Source of the DNA: Owenia fusiformis
Lineage: Eukaryota > Annelida > Polychaeta > Sabellida > Oweniidae
Assembly (NCBI GenBank): GCA_903813345.2
Contig: CAIIXF020000012.1
Coordinates: 17,044,020-17,108,019, forward strand
Length of the DNA: 64,000 bases
Direction: 5' to 3'
Part shown: positions 22,573 through 33,361 of the stretch, piece by piece
Position numbering within the stretch: position 1 is the stretch's first letter
Layout of the letters: each line of letters opens with the position of its first letter
Program-made: the position numbers and the translations under genes
Notes under the pieces: model-generated
What the model was told of the DNA's origin: nothing
The model's database searches: none
What the model saw: the letters and a program-made list of their open reading frames with translations, nothing else

Positions 22573-23819
22573 ATGGATCATGCAGCAATAGAGGATGATA
22601 TGAAACTATCAAATGATGAACCAGTTATCAAAAAAGAAATTGAGGAGTCATTTGCTGAGGGGAATATTGCTATTAATGATGCCACCTGGCCCTATATAAT
22701 CAAATATGATGATGTTAAACAAGAGGCAAACACAGATGACTACAATGAATCAGATGTTAAAGAAGAGGCAAACACAGATGACTACAATGAATCAGATGTT
22801 AAACCAGAATTAGATTATTCATGTGACAATATACAAGAGAATGATATTAAAAACAATGATTTGAACATTGACTCAGATTCTAATGTAAATGATGAAACAA
22901 TTCAAACCAATATTTTTGATATTGAGAAGCCCAAGGAGAAACCATTTAAATGTGATCAATGTGATAAATGTTTCAACCAACAAAATGGCTTGAGATCTCA
23001 TATCAGAACTCATACCAGAACTCATACCAAAGAGAAGCCTATTCATTGCAAATATTGTGGGAAATGTTTCAACAAACGATCATATTTGAAACTTCATATC
23101 AGAACTCACACCGGAGAGAAACCTTTCAAATGTGAATATTGTGAGAGGTCTTTCACAATGAAACAAAATTGTGAGATCCATACACTTCTTCATTATGGAG
23201 AGAAACCTTTTGAATGTGAATATTGCAAGAAATGTTTTATAACAGCATCATATTTGAAAAGACATATAAAAATTCATACTGGACACGAGCTGTTTAAATG
23301 TGAACATTGTGAGAAGTGCTTCACACTTAAATCAACTTTGAAAAAGCATATCCTGACTCATACTGTTGAGAAACCCTTCAAATGTGAACATTGTGAGAAA
23401 TATTTCGCTCTAGAAAGATATTTGAAAGAACATATCAGGATTCATACTGGAGAGAAACCCTACAAATGTAAACAGTGTGAGAAATGTTTTATCAGCCAAT
23501 ACAAATTAAAACGACATTTCAGGATTCATACTGGAGAGAAACCATTCAAATGTGAACATTGTAGGAAATGTTTCACACGAAGTTATACTTCGAAAATCCA
23601 TTTAAAAAGGCATCTGAAAAGAAGCAGACTCATACTGAAAATAAGCCATTTAAATGTGAACTTTGTGACAAATCCTTTAAAAGTCCTGTAACGTTAGCAC
23701 AACTTTCTTATATTCATACTGAGTTCAAACCATTTAAATGTGGATATTGTGATGAATCTTTTAATCAAACAAATGATTTGAGAAAACATTCTAAGGGTTG
23801 CAAATCTAAGAAAGAATAA
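22573..23819 (+). pseudogene. Zinc-finger gene C, internal deletion and frameshift
   Basis: The 5' part matches the intact genes: IKKE, two 14-residue units (VKQE, VKEE), VKPE, then fingers from Cys127. Unit 1 has an extra RTHT. After finger 8 the sequence jumps to the end of unit 12, losing units 9-12 and shifting frame. The open frame stops at 23691 after 372 residues. Units 13-14 follow in another frame to 23819. Units 13-14 and the 3' flank match the diverged remnant at 37138-37400 rather than A, B, D or E, so C looks like a recombinant of two subfamilies. An eight-finger product is possible. Confidence 0.85.
22714..22797 (+). repeat. 42-bp coding repeat, 2 units (gene C)
   Basis: These are two VKxEA units of the same 42-bp repeat that is expanded to nine in A and D. 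The second unit reads VKEE instead of VKQE. Confidence 0.9.
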
Positions 23820-24391
23820 AATTTAAGATGTGAAATTTTGTCTTTATACATGTTATAAGATACAAGGATATAAGGGTGTGGATTATAAATGTATGATAAG
23901 GATAAAAACTATCAGTTGTTTAAATTTCCAATATTTAAGAAATAAAGACCAAGATTTTATGATTTATGGTGCAATACTAGTATATGACTGAACATTTAAT
24001 TCTGTTCATTGTTAAAAGACTTAAATTGCGTAGGCCTACAGGCCTCGTGATCAAGGTCTTTGACAACCGCCAGAACAAAATATGAGGTCATATATTTGCC
24101 ACATATCATAAAATCGAGGTCTTTGTTACCATTCTTATATGATAAACAGACAAGAAACAACTTTTGGCATTTATTGATTAAAGCAGTCAAACATACTCCA
24201 GTATAGACCAGTAAATCAATTGTTTTAGCTATTTTTACGTCACGTATAATATTAGAATACACAATAAACTGTAACTTTTGATACTTTTAGAATATTCATA
24301 ACTTTTTTTGTCATAACTCTGTCCTGTGTGAACATTTATTTATGATAAGAGAAAAGAAGCTATTTTGTATTGGAGAACATGTAAAGGATAG
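23820..24391 (+). other. 3' flank of unit C
   Basis: AATAAA at 23941-23946 is the likely poly(A) signal. The flank resembles 37400-37900 and not the 3' flanks of A, B and D. No gene was seen. Confidence 0.5.
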
Positions 24392-24701
24392 CCCAAATAG
24401 CACAACTCTGATGGGCCAACGTTGGCCCAACAATTACGTATCTGTTGGTCCAACGTTGGCTGACGTGGTTGGCCCACCGTCGCTATGTACATTGGCCCAC
24501 CGAAGGAAAATATGGTTAGCCCAACTACAATTTGCCAACTGCAATTTTGCACTGATTTATCGATAGGTACTGTTGGCTCCCTGGTATTAGCGGCAGCAAA
24601 CGAGGGGCCAAAGTTGGCCCAACTTCAATTTGCCAACTGCGACCATGCCAACCAATGGCCACCAATAGCGACGTTGGCCCGACGTCTTTGTGCTATCTGG
24701 G
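24392..24701. mobile_element. 310-bp MITE with TTGGCCCAAC motifs
   Basis: The inverted ends are CCCAAATAGCACAA and TTGTGCTATCTGGG. TAG is duplicated (24389-24391, 24702-24704), and the empty site is at about 10589. A 3-bp duplication fits PIF/Harbinger-like elements. GTTGGCCCAAC-type palindromes and two direct copies of CAATTTGCCAACTGC lie inside. Confidence 0.82.
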
Positions 24702-25009
24702 TAGGTATCGATATGGAGAACTGAATTCAACAATGTTTTTCTCTTAAACCAATCATTGAAAACATTCTGTAAAAAACATGGTATTCTATGTAATGTTGAC
24801 TGATTGACAACAATTTAATGTGAAAATTATTTAGAAATATTTTATATACCGTTTTTGTTAACATTTTTTGTTTTTTAGTGCAATTATTTTTGCTCCTATC
24901 TACCAATTCTTGGGAATAGAATAAAATATCTTTCCGAACCTTGTTGGAACAAAATAGCATATACAACATTACCTTCTTCTAAGGCCACTGTAGCGTGGCC
25001 TTCCTGGAA
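24702..25009. other. Intergenic DNA with the empty TTAA site
   Basis: It matches 10589-10625 joined to 14122-14340. It gives the unoccupied form of the 3.5-kb insertion at TTAA 24744-24747. No gene was seen. Confidence 0.6.
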
Positions 25010-25560
25010 AGATAATTTCCTGCATCACTGGTGATCCACTAGATTACGCTGGTTACCAAAACGATTCGTTGGAACGTCGAAGGTACGATTTTTCTTCTTT
25101 CCTTATTTCACGCGTTGTAGGCAGAATCCCAACGATGTTTTTTGTCACAAACGTGTATCAGCATCATATTTTTTAGAAAACGTACATGTTTGCGAAAAAA
25201 TAGCTCAGAAAACAACAGAATCGTCGATTTAATTCTTCACTTAAGTTACATAAACGGTTTGGGTTAAAAGTGCAGATCTTAACTGTTTTTCGAAAAACCG
25301 TTTATGTAACTTAAGTGAGGAATTAAATCGACGATTCTGTTGTCTCCTGAACTATTTGTTCGCAAATATGTACATTTTCTTAAACATATGATACTGATAC
25401 ACGTTTGTGTCAAAAATGTCGTGAGAATTCTGTCTACAACGTGTGAAGTAAGGAAAAAAGAAAATCGTACCTTCGATGTTCCGACATTTTGTTACCAAAA
25501 CGAATCGTTTTGGTAACCAGCGTAATCGAGTGTCTCCAGTGTGCATGAACAATTGGTCAT
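25010..25560. repeat. Long palindromic repeat, complete copy
   Basis: Arms of about 230 bp face each other around 25255-25290. Inner stems are perfect (CACTTAAGTTACATAAACGG) and outer parts are diverged with indels. The outer ends contain GATTACGCTGGTTACCAAAA. A short perfect stem (ACCAAAACGA...TCGTTTTGGT) lies inside the right arm. It may be a long-TIR MITE. Confidence 0.78.
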
Positions 25561-25659
25561 GTCGTAATCATAAAAGGACCTTATACACCCTCCATTGGGA
25601 TCTCCCCATGGGAAAAAAATAATTCATCTGATTTTTCAAAATGAGTTGCTTCAATTATT

Positions 25660-25868
25660 CAGGCCCGTAGCCAGGGGGGTTCGCAGGGTTCGGGCGAACC
25701 CCCCCCCCCCCTGGCCAAAAATTATTTCAAAATCATGCAGTTTTTCACCATTTTGAGCACTTCTCAAGTGATTTTAGCCATATTTGGGCCAAAATTGTCA
25801 AATGTGAACCCCCCCTGGAAATTTTTGAAAAATGAACCCCCCCTTGGCAAATCCTGGCTACGGGCCTG
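25660..25868. mobile_element. 209-bp MITE with CAGGCCCGTAGCCAGG ends
   Basis: The ends are CAGGCCCGTAGCCAGG and CCTGGCTACGGGCCTG, a perfect inverted repeat. ATTATT flanks both sides (25654-25659, 25869-25874); copy 1 has one ATTATT near 1237. The end sequence looks hAT-like, but the duplication is 6 bp, not the usual 8. Long C-runs lie just inside each end. Confidence 0.88.
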
Positions 25869-25874
25869 ATTATT

Positions 25875-26823
25875 ACATTTATATGCACACAAGTAGCTTG
25901 TTGACCTATATTCAGCACTGTATTGATGTATAGGCCACTTATTAGGGTCATAATTCAATCATGAAGTGTAGAGGCATAGATTCCAAACCAGGAAGTATTT
26001 TTGTGTCTGTCAAAATCCATTTACATCCTACGCATCCCTGCATCTTATCCAAATATGTTACTACATAATGAAATATAATAGTATAATCTTTGGTTTTACA
26101 AACTTGTATGATATTTCATAAGTGAAAAAGTTGTTTTTGGAGCATTTTTCGATAGCCATTTTGTAGGGAAAAAAATGATGAAAAAATGTACAATCTTTTA
26201 ATTTTAAGTATGACCTGAATCGATTGCAAACTTCATATTTGCACATTTGATGAGATAAACCATTTGTGTCGTATTGTGAAATTATTAAGTTTGCAATCGA
26301 TTCAGGTCATAGTGTATTTTTGGTATTTCTGTGATAATCAATGGAAACCAATGGCCTTTATTGGGATCTGCTGACATCCCCATGTTAAGTCAATGGTACA
26401 CAGCCCCATGTAAGTCAATACAACCTTACTGAACGAAATGATCCCTATCTCAGCTTATGTGTGTCCGAGCACTATAATATTTTCCAAAGTATTATATGAC
26501 ATTTTATTCTTCATGTTACACCTACGAATGATTCATTTTGTCCATAGGGATATTTGCAAATAATTGCACCTTGTCCTTTGAAATCATATCACAATTTGAA
26601 TTGCAAGTTTTGGTCTTATTACCTCACCAAAAATTCCAAAACACACATGAAGTGATCAGTGTATTAGATTAGTTCACATCTTCTGGATCACTAACTTAGA
26701 ATTTACAGCCAGTTACTAATGTCAGACGTTAACGAGATTTCGTCCAGTTTTCGAATATCGCCATCTTTCTTCGAGCCATTTTGTTTTAATTTTAGACGAA
26801 ATCCTGAAGAAATCATGTCATAT
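25875..26823. other. Duplicated intergenic DNA, no gene seen
   Basis: This is the counterpart of 1240-2200, including the 23-bp hairpin at about 26212-26310. It contains short ORFs only. Confidence 0.65.
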
Positions 26824-26832
26824 CTCATCAAG

Positions 26833-26927
26833 TAGTCTTGCTTAAAAGACTCTGTACTCCCCCCCCCCCTAATTGCAGGTAAAGAGAGTGAAGGTAACGG
26901 GGGGGATACAGTCTTTGAGCAAGACTA
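26833..26927. mobile_element. 95-bp MITE, duplicate of 2210-2301
   Basis: It has the same TAGTCTTGC/GCAAGACTA ends and CTCATCAAG flanks. It differs mainly in C-run length. Confidence 0.8.
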
Positions 26928-27094
26928 CTCATCAAGGAGCAGAGCCGGTGTAAAAGGGTGGGAGGTCCTATCAAGTTATGGTCCTACTCGCCATAGATTT
27001 ATATGGTGACCTAAATACAACTCTTTTCCTCATTATCTTATACACTATTAGGGCCAGTAAGGGCCGTTAAGAAAGGGGACCATAATCCCTGGGG

Positions 27095-27639
27095 TTATCC
27101 CGTTCCCGGACTATAGTCCTGCACTGATCGCATTCATTTGCCTGTACGATTACAACTTGGGAGAATTATCTACGCCCCTTACACTTAAGATACCTACCTC
27201 AATGCATTATAGAACTCAAGATGTAACTTCTAATATATTGGAACCGCCGATTGTCTGGGTATATCGGCAGAACGGGAACATTTTCTCTTTTTCATCGAGA
27301 GAGATTCCATCACTTTTCAAAATGGCGGTTGGATTTAAAAGGGGAATCCCCCGTTTGGCTGTCCCGGATGTAGCCCGGAAGTACCAATATGGAGGAATTT
27401 GACGGTTGAAATAAGTTAATGTTACACGCAAATATTGCGATCAAAAACGAAAATGTCTTCGTTCTGCCGATAAACCCAGACAATTGTGGATTCAACTACA
27501 CGAAAAGAATGCTAAATTACCAAGGAATCTATTGAAGTAGGTATCTAAAGTGTAAGATCAGTAAAAAATTCTCCCATGTTGTAATCGCACAGGCAAATGA
27601 TTGAGATGTTCACAGGACCATAGTCCGGGAACGGGATAA
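27095..27639. mobile_element. 545-bp TIR element, 8-bp target duplication
   Basis: The terminal inverted repeat begins TTATCCCGTTCCCGGACTAT and continues for about 90 bp. CCCTGGGG is duplicated (27087-27094, 27640-27647), and the empty site is copy 1 near 2461. An 8-bp duplication fits hAT- or P-like elements. No transposase is present. Confidence 0.88.
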
Positions 27640-27707
27640 CCCTGGGGGACCATCATTTCTTTCACACCGGTTCCGTTTCAATTTATGATTTATTTATCTG
27701 GCGATTT

Positions 27708-28494
27708 CCGTATTTGCCGTGATTGGCGCCCGGGCGCTTAAGTAAGTCAAAACAGTTCAAAAACGTGCCTTATTAGCGCCCATATGAGCACTATCAATGG
27801 TATACTACCTTTAGTAATGTAAGAGAGAATTCTCTCTTATATTACTAAAGGGAGATTGATAGTGATGACTTTGCATATATATATTCAATGCTTTATTGTA
27901 CTAAAAATCCCTTTCGGGTGAGTGTACAGCAAATAAACATGATGAGAAAAATGCCGGAGTTTCACTTTCAGTTTAGAAAAAAATTGGAAAAAAAGTTTGT
28001 TTCATGAAATTCGCCATGTTTGCATGAATCGTAGGGTTTTTACCTATCCTACTCTTTTCGGAACACTAGTGGAATACAAAACATGTACTTACATCAGTAT
28101 TTTACTCGATAATGCGATAGAAAAACGATATAAACCTACGGAATCGAATACTTCCGTTTCAATTTCTTCTCAGCCTCGTTTTGAAATTTTCAACACAACT
28201 GAACGAGGTGGCAAGATTACAGGAAAAATCACAGGTAAACATCAAAATAATGGATATAAACTTGAGTAATCAACATTATATACATTTTATCGTGAAAAGA
28301 ATGACATATTCGAGCTGGAATACCTTTTGGAAAACTGCAAAAAGTGATAAAACCAGGAAGTACTCTATTATCGCCCACTTGTGTTTTTCACATTTGAATG
28401 ATCGTTGATTCTCCACCCAGGGACTCACCCTCGGACCTCCAAGAGTCTGGATGGGCGCTAATAGGAACATGGGCGCCAATTACGGCAAATACGG
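27708..28494. mobile_element. 787-bp TIR element with GGCGCC ends, intact
   Basis: The ends are CCGTATTTGCCGTGATTGGC and the complement of CCGTATTTGCCGTAATTGGC. The empty sites near 9105 and 19345 read on from GGCGATTT to TATTCAAT. It contains the 76-bp palindrome at 27789-27864. Confidence 0.8.
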
Positions 28495-28754
28495 TATTCA
28501 ATAAAATCACACGGTGGCCAGCTTTTTTCAAATAGAGTTCACAGTATTCCACTTCCAGACGAAATCACCTCTATATTTACAGACTGTAGCCAAGTATTGG
28601 CTAGAGACTCGAGTAAATACAACATGTTTTTAGACCTCTCAATATTATAGTTATACAAAGGAATTTTCGGTTGATTTTAAAAAAATATTCAAAAAATTAA
28701 AACAAAATCCCCCCAAAATAGATAAAAATCAAGATCAACCTTTTATTTCATTAA

Positions 28755-30305
28755 GGTGCTATGGAAGTTAACAGGAAATGACAAAACAGGAAGTGACAAT
28801 TTTTTTTGCATTTTTAGACATTTTTTGAACAAAGATAACAGCAGTGTTCTCCCCAAAAAAAGTTTTCAACTGGGTGCAAGATTTCAAGTCTAAAAAAATC
28901 AGCACTCGCTACGCTCACAATATCTCGGTGTAGGTGCTTACTTCACTCATTCTTTAAATCAGAAGTTGAAGTGCAGATGCCAACTGGGTGCCAACTGGGG
29001 GGCCTTTGGTTTCAAGTAGGGGGAGCCCCCGGTAAAAGTGACATGGGGAGATCACTGAACAGAGTTCTGTTTTGACCTCCAGTCAATTCAACTACAGTGG
29101 GGGGCATAAAGAATTACAAAACCTATGGAAATTACATGTTGTCGCATATGTAATAAATTCTTACCTCAGTGTATTCAGTGCTCTATTTTCTCCGTCATAG
29201 TAAGTCCAGATATAGTGGAATTTGTGTCCATAATGACAAATAAGAACTTAAAAATTTGATGTGGAATTCACATGTTAATGCCGACTCTTCAAATGTTGAG
29301 GTGATTTTGGAGCCAGATTACGCCGCAATGTGGGTTGGCTCCCAGAATGCAACATGACACGTGTCAGCTTTCAAAATGCCATTCCGCCGTTTTGAAATAC
29401 GTCACGAATAAATAAGGTTACTTGATGTTGCATTCTGGGAGTCAATCCTCCTTGGATCACAAACATGGCGATTCATGAAAACATTAGTCCGATTTGGTAG
29501 GGATTTATCCATCATTTGCAGGTATGAGGCTTTGGATTCATTTATTGTGCTACTTAAAGTGGATGGGAATTATTTTTCTACCACTTGGGAGAGTTTGAGA
29601 CATGAAACTTAGAATTTAGCTCATTGTGACAACTTTTGAGGGTTGAGATTTATTTTTGTCCCCCACTTTAGTTTCAAATACCATTTACAAGTCCAGGATC
29701 ACAATGTTCATGGCCAGAATGACCCTAAACGTGAAGAAATAACCTTTTCAGCCCTCTGAAAATGTGACTGAAAAATAGCTAAAAGACGGAGGTAGGAAAG
29801 GTCACTGAACAGAATCTTTCGAATTTTTCAGAACATGTGCCCAATATATTGCTCTAAATGATACAATCTTTGAAAATTTGATATCATTCATAGAAAAAGA
29901 AAAAAAAAGAAAAAACTGATTTGAAAAGCGATCTATTTTCCTTTTTATGACCGCCATTTTTGTTTCAGACAATTTTTTAAAATATCAAAGATTGTATCAG
30001 TTAGAGCATTATATTGGGCACCTTTTCTGGAAAAATCAAAAGATTCTGATTAGTGACCTTCTCTGCCTTCCTACTTTAGCTTTTTTTCAGTCACACTTTC
30101 AAAGTGCTAAACAGGTTATTTCATCATGTTTAGGGTCATTCTGACCATGCACATTGTGATCCTGGTCATTTAAATGATAAGTGGAACTAGTTAAATTGAC
30201 TGGAGGTCAAACCAGAACTCTGTTATCTTTGCTCAAAAAATGTCTAAAAATGCAAAAAAATTGTCACTTCCTGTTTCGTCATTTCCTGTTAACTTCCATG
30301 GCACC
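28755..30305. mobile_element. TTAA foldback element, copy 2, with nested MITE
   Basis: This is the counterpart of 3495-4823, flanked by TTAA (28751-28754, 30306-30309). It is longer by a 216-bp MITE and its duplicated target at 28842. Confidence 0.85.
28842..29057. mobile_element. 216-bp MITE with CAGTGTTCTCCCC end
   Basis: The ends are CAGTGTTCTCCCC and GGGGAGATCACTG. AACAG flanks both sides (28837-28841, 29058-29062), and copy 1 (near 3580) is empty. The ends resemble hAT elements. A related right end (GGGGAGATCACTG) is at about 55818-55830. Confidence 0.85.
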
Positions 30306-30334
30306 TTAACAAGATACTTTTTTAAAATCAACCA

Positions 30335-31372
30335 TTAGCAGCAGGCAACAGGTGATTTTCACCAGTTGTTTTCACTAAATCACCTTTTGTTTTTAGGGAC
30401 TTTCAACTCTTCATTGTTAAGTTTATGATTTCCATTAATTAAATGCCTGTTGTTTTCCTTTAATTAGCCTGTTGTGAAAAATTCTAGTGAAACCCCTGTA
30501 AATGTTGTTGGCAATTCTTGTAGTTGTTTTGTTGTACATTCAAAACATTGTCTGATCCTAAAAAGTGAAACTTAGCCCTTAAACTTGCAAATGAGATTGA
30601 TTGCAAATGTCCAGAGTTAAAAGATTCATCAAATTAATGAATGTGCAGAACCCATTGTACTCAAATAATGATATTGTTATATATTTATATATATATGCAG
30701 CAACCATTTTTTTGAGAAGCATTTGGTATTTGTAAGCGTGATTTATAAATATTGTAAATCCAAATGCAACCAGGTACTTGTGGCTTATCATGTTAATGTT
30801 TATATCTATATTAATAAAATATACCTATTTAAAAATGCAAAAATATTGTTTGTGCTATCTAATATCTCATTGAGATTTTTGGAGGAATTTATTTGAATAG
30901 TGCTGTCCTATGTACAGGGGGTGAGTTCCTAATGATTGTAATTCATTAATTGTAATTCCCTCTTCAAGAATTCTTCTAAAACTGCCCCCCCCCCATTATT
31001 ACAAAATTGTAATAATGCAATTCAGTGCACTGTTGACTACATATTCCTATGATAAAAACGTACTCTTTAATAATTGGCACTGGAATTCTTATACCTCAAA
31101 GAATTTTAGGAGATTTTATCTTCCATAGAACACAATTTTTGTCATAATTCAAATTAGCTAATGTTTTCTGGAAAAAGATAGTTCTGTTCTAGAAGTAATT
31201 CCCAATACGGCTGTTGAACTTAATGAGCAGATTTAGCACTGCACGTCTTCAACACATGTATGTCTATAAAAAGTGATTCCTTTCAAGAATCTGAAAAGTT
31301 CAAGTTGATAATATATCAGTAAACATATCAGTTAGTCAAGGGGTTGAATTTTCTTAAATTAAATTATTATTT
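30335..31372 (+). other. Upstream intronic or 5' flank of unit D
   Basis: It begins at a deletion junction (AATCAACC joined to ATTAGCAGC) and then follows the 5408-6450 sequence. No gene was seen. Confidence 0.5.
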
Positions 31373-31385
31373 TTTGTATTTCCAG
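31373..31385 (+). other. 3' splice acceptor of zinc-finger D
   Basis: TTTGTATTTCCAG is followed by TGCAGCTACACA. The ATG is 125 bp downstream. Confidence 0.75.
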
Positions 31386-31510
31386 TGCAGCTACACATCT
31401 AGTCCAGAAAGAATATATAACAACTGTGAATTCTGAAAGATTGGACTTTTAATCCACAGATTGTATCATTTAAAGACTCATTGATTGAAAGACACTAGCC
31501 TACTAAAAAT

Positions 31511-33361
31511 ATGGATCATGCAGCAATAGAGGATGATATGGAACTATCAAATGATGAACCAGCTATCAAAAAAGAAATTGAGGAGTCATTTGCTGAGGGG
31601 AGTGTTGCTATAAATGATGCAACGTGGCCCTCTAAAATCAAATATGATGATGTCAAACAAGAGGCAAACACAGATGACTACAATGAATCAGATGTTAAAC
31701 AAGAGGCAAACACACATAACTACAATGAATCAGATGTTAAACAAGAGGCAAACACACATAACTACAATGAATCAGATGTTAAACAAGAGGCAAACACACA
31801 TAACTACAATGAATCAGATGTTAAACAAGAGGCAAACACAGATGACTACAATGAATCAGATGTTAAACAAGAGGCAAGCACAGATGACTACAATGAATCA
31901 GATGTTAAACAAGAGGCAAATACAGATGACTACAATGAATCAGATGTTAAACAAGAGGCAAATACAGATGACTACAATGAATCAGATGTTAAACAAGAGG
32001 CAAACACAGATGACTACAATGAATCAGATGTTAAACCAGAATTAGATTATTCATGTGACAATATACAAGAGAATGATATTAAAAACAATGATTTGGACAT
32101 TGACTCAGATTCTAATGTAAATGATGAAACAATTCAAACCATTATACTTGATATTAAGAAGCCTAAGGAGAAACTATTTAAATGTGATCAATGTGATAAA
32201 TGTTTCTACAAACAAAATGGCTTGAGATCTCATATCAGAACTCATACCAGAGAGAAGCCTCTTAATTGCAAATATTGTGGGAAATGTTTCAACAAACCAT
32301 CATATTTGAAACTTCATATCAGAACTCACACAGGAGAGAAACCTTTCAAATGTGAATATTGTGAGAGGTCTTTCACAATGAAACAAAATTGTGAGATCCA
32401 TACACTTCTTCATTCTGGAGAGAAACCTTTTGAATGTGAATATTGCAAGAAATGTTTTATAACAGCATCATATTTGAAAAGACATATAAAAATTCATACT
32501 GGACACAAGCTGTTAAAATGTGAACATTGTGAGAAGTGTTTCACACATAGATCAACTTTGAAACAGCATATCATGACTCATACTGTTGAGAAACCCTTCA
32601 AATGTGAACATTGTGAGAAATATTTCGCTCAAGAAAGATATTTGAAAGAACATATCAGGATTCATACTGGAGAGAAACCCTACAAATGTAAACATTGTGA
32701 GAAATGTTTCATCAGCCAATACAACTTAAAACAACACTTCAGGATTCATACTGGAGATAAACCATTCAAATGTGAACATTGTGGGAAATGTTTCACACGA
32801 AGTTATAGTTTGAAAATCCATTTAAAAAAGAGGCATTCTGGAAAGAAACCTTTTAAATGTGAATATTGCGAGAAAGGTTTTTCCATAGCATCATATTTGA
32901 AAAGGCATATCAAAATTCATTCTGTACACAATCCATTTAAATGTGAACATTGTGAGAAATGTTTCCCAGGAGAAAAAAGCTTTATAGATCATGTACGAAC
33001 ACATACAGGTGAAAAGCCGTTCAAATGTGAACATTGCGGAAAAGACTTTTCACAAAAAATGAATTTTAATGCTCACTTACAGACTCACAATCAAGAAAAA
33101 TGTTACAAAGGTGAACATTGTGAAATTACTTTCTCCAGACCTTCACATATGAAAGTTGATGTTCAGACTCATACTGAAAATAAACCATTTAAATGTGAAC
33201 ATTGTGACATTTGCTTTAAAAGTCCCCTAACATTAGCACAACATTCTTATATCCATGCTGGGTTCAAACCATTTAAATGTGGATATTGTGATGAATCTTT
33301 TAATCAAACAAAGGATTTGAGAAAACATTTAAAGCTATGCAAATCTAAGAAAGATAAATAA
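31511..33361 (+). CDS. Zinc-finger protein D, intact, expanded VKQE array
   Basis: It has 616 residues. Residues 1-47 carry IKKE (19-22). Nine 14-residue VKQEA units occupy 48-173, then VKPE (174-177) and an Asp/Asn-rich stretch. Fourteen finger units start at Cys225, with unit 12 degenerate (first Cys is Gly, first His is Asp) and unit 14 of C2HC type. The array makes the protein 112 residues longer than B and E with the same fingers. D is the intact twin of A by segmental duplication. At contact positions it shares finger 5 (His at -1, Gln at 6) with A and E, not with B and C. An in-frame TAG precedes the ATG. Likely a nuclear DNA-binding regulator; SUMO dependence is inferred from the motif only. 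Confidence 0.9.
   Translation: MDHAAIEDDMELSNDEPAIKKEIEESFAEGSVAINDATWPSKIKYDDVKQEANTDDYNESDVKQEANTHNYNESDVKQEANTHNYNESDVKQEANTHNYNESDVKQEANTDDYNESDVKQEASTDDYNESDVKQEANTDDYNESDVKQEANTDDYNESDVKQEANTDDYNESDVKPELDYSCDNIQENDIKNNDLDIDSDSNVNDETIQTIILDIKKPKEKLFKCDQCDKCFYKQNGLRSHIRTHTREKPLNCKYCGKCFNKPSYLKLHIRTHTGEKPFKCEYCERSFTMKQNCEIHTLLHSGEKPFECEYCKKCFITASYLKRHIKIHTGHKLLKCEHCEKCFTHRSTLKQHIMTHTVEKPFKCEHCEKYFAQERYLKEHIRIHTGEKPYKCKHCEKCFISQYNLKQHFRIHTGDKPFKCEHCGKCFTRSYSLKIHLKKRHSGKKPFKCEYCEKGFSIASYLKRHIKIHSVHNPFKCEHCEKCFPGEKSFIDHVRTHTGEKPFKCEHCGKDFSQKMNFNAHLQTHNQEKCYKGEHCEITFSRPSHMKVDVQTHTENKPFKCEHCDICFKSPLTLAQHSYIHAGFKPFKCGYCDESFNQTKDLRKHLKLCKSKKDK
31652..32029 (+). repeat. 42-bp coding minisatellite, 9 units (gene D)
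   Basis: Order: TDDY, three THNY, TDDY, STDDY, three TDDY. The number is the same as in A but the order of variants differs, so the two arrays were reshuffled after, or unequally during, the block duplication. Confidence 0.95.

Noticed and set aside
25745-25958. Minus-strand ORFs with RGGVHFSKISRGG
   Set aside because: They read through the C-runs of the 209-bp MITE.
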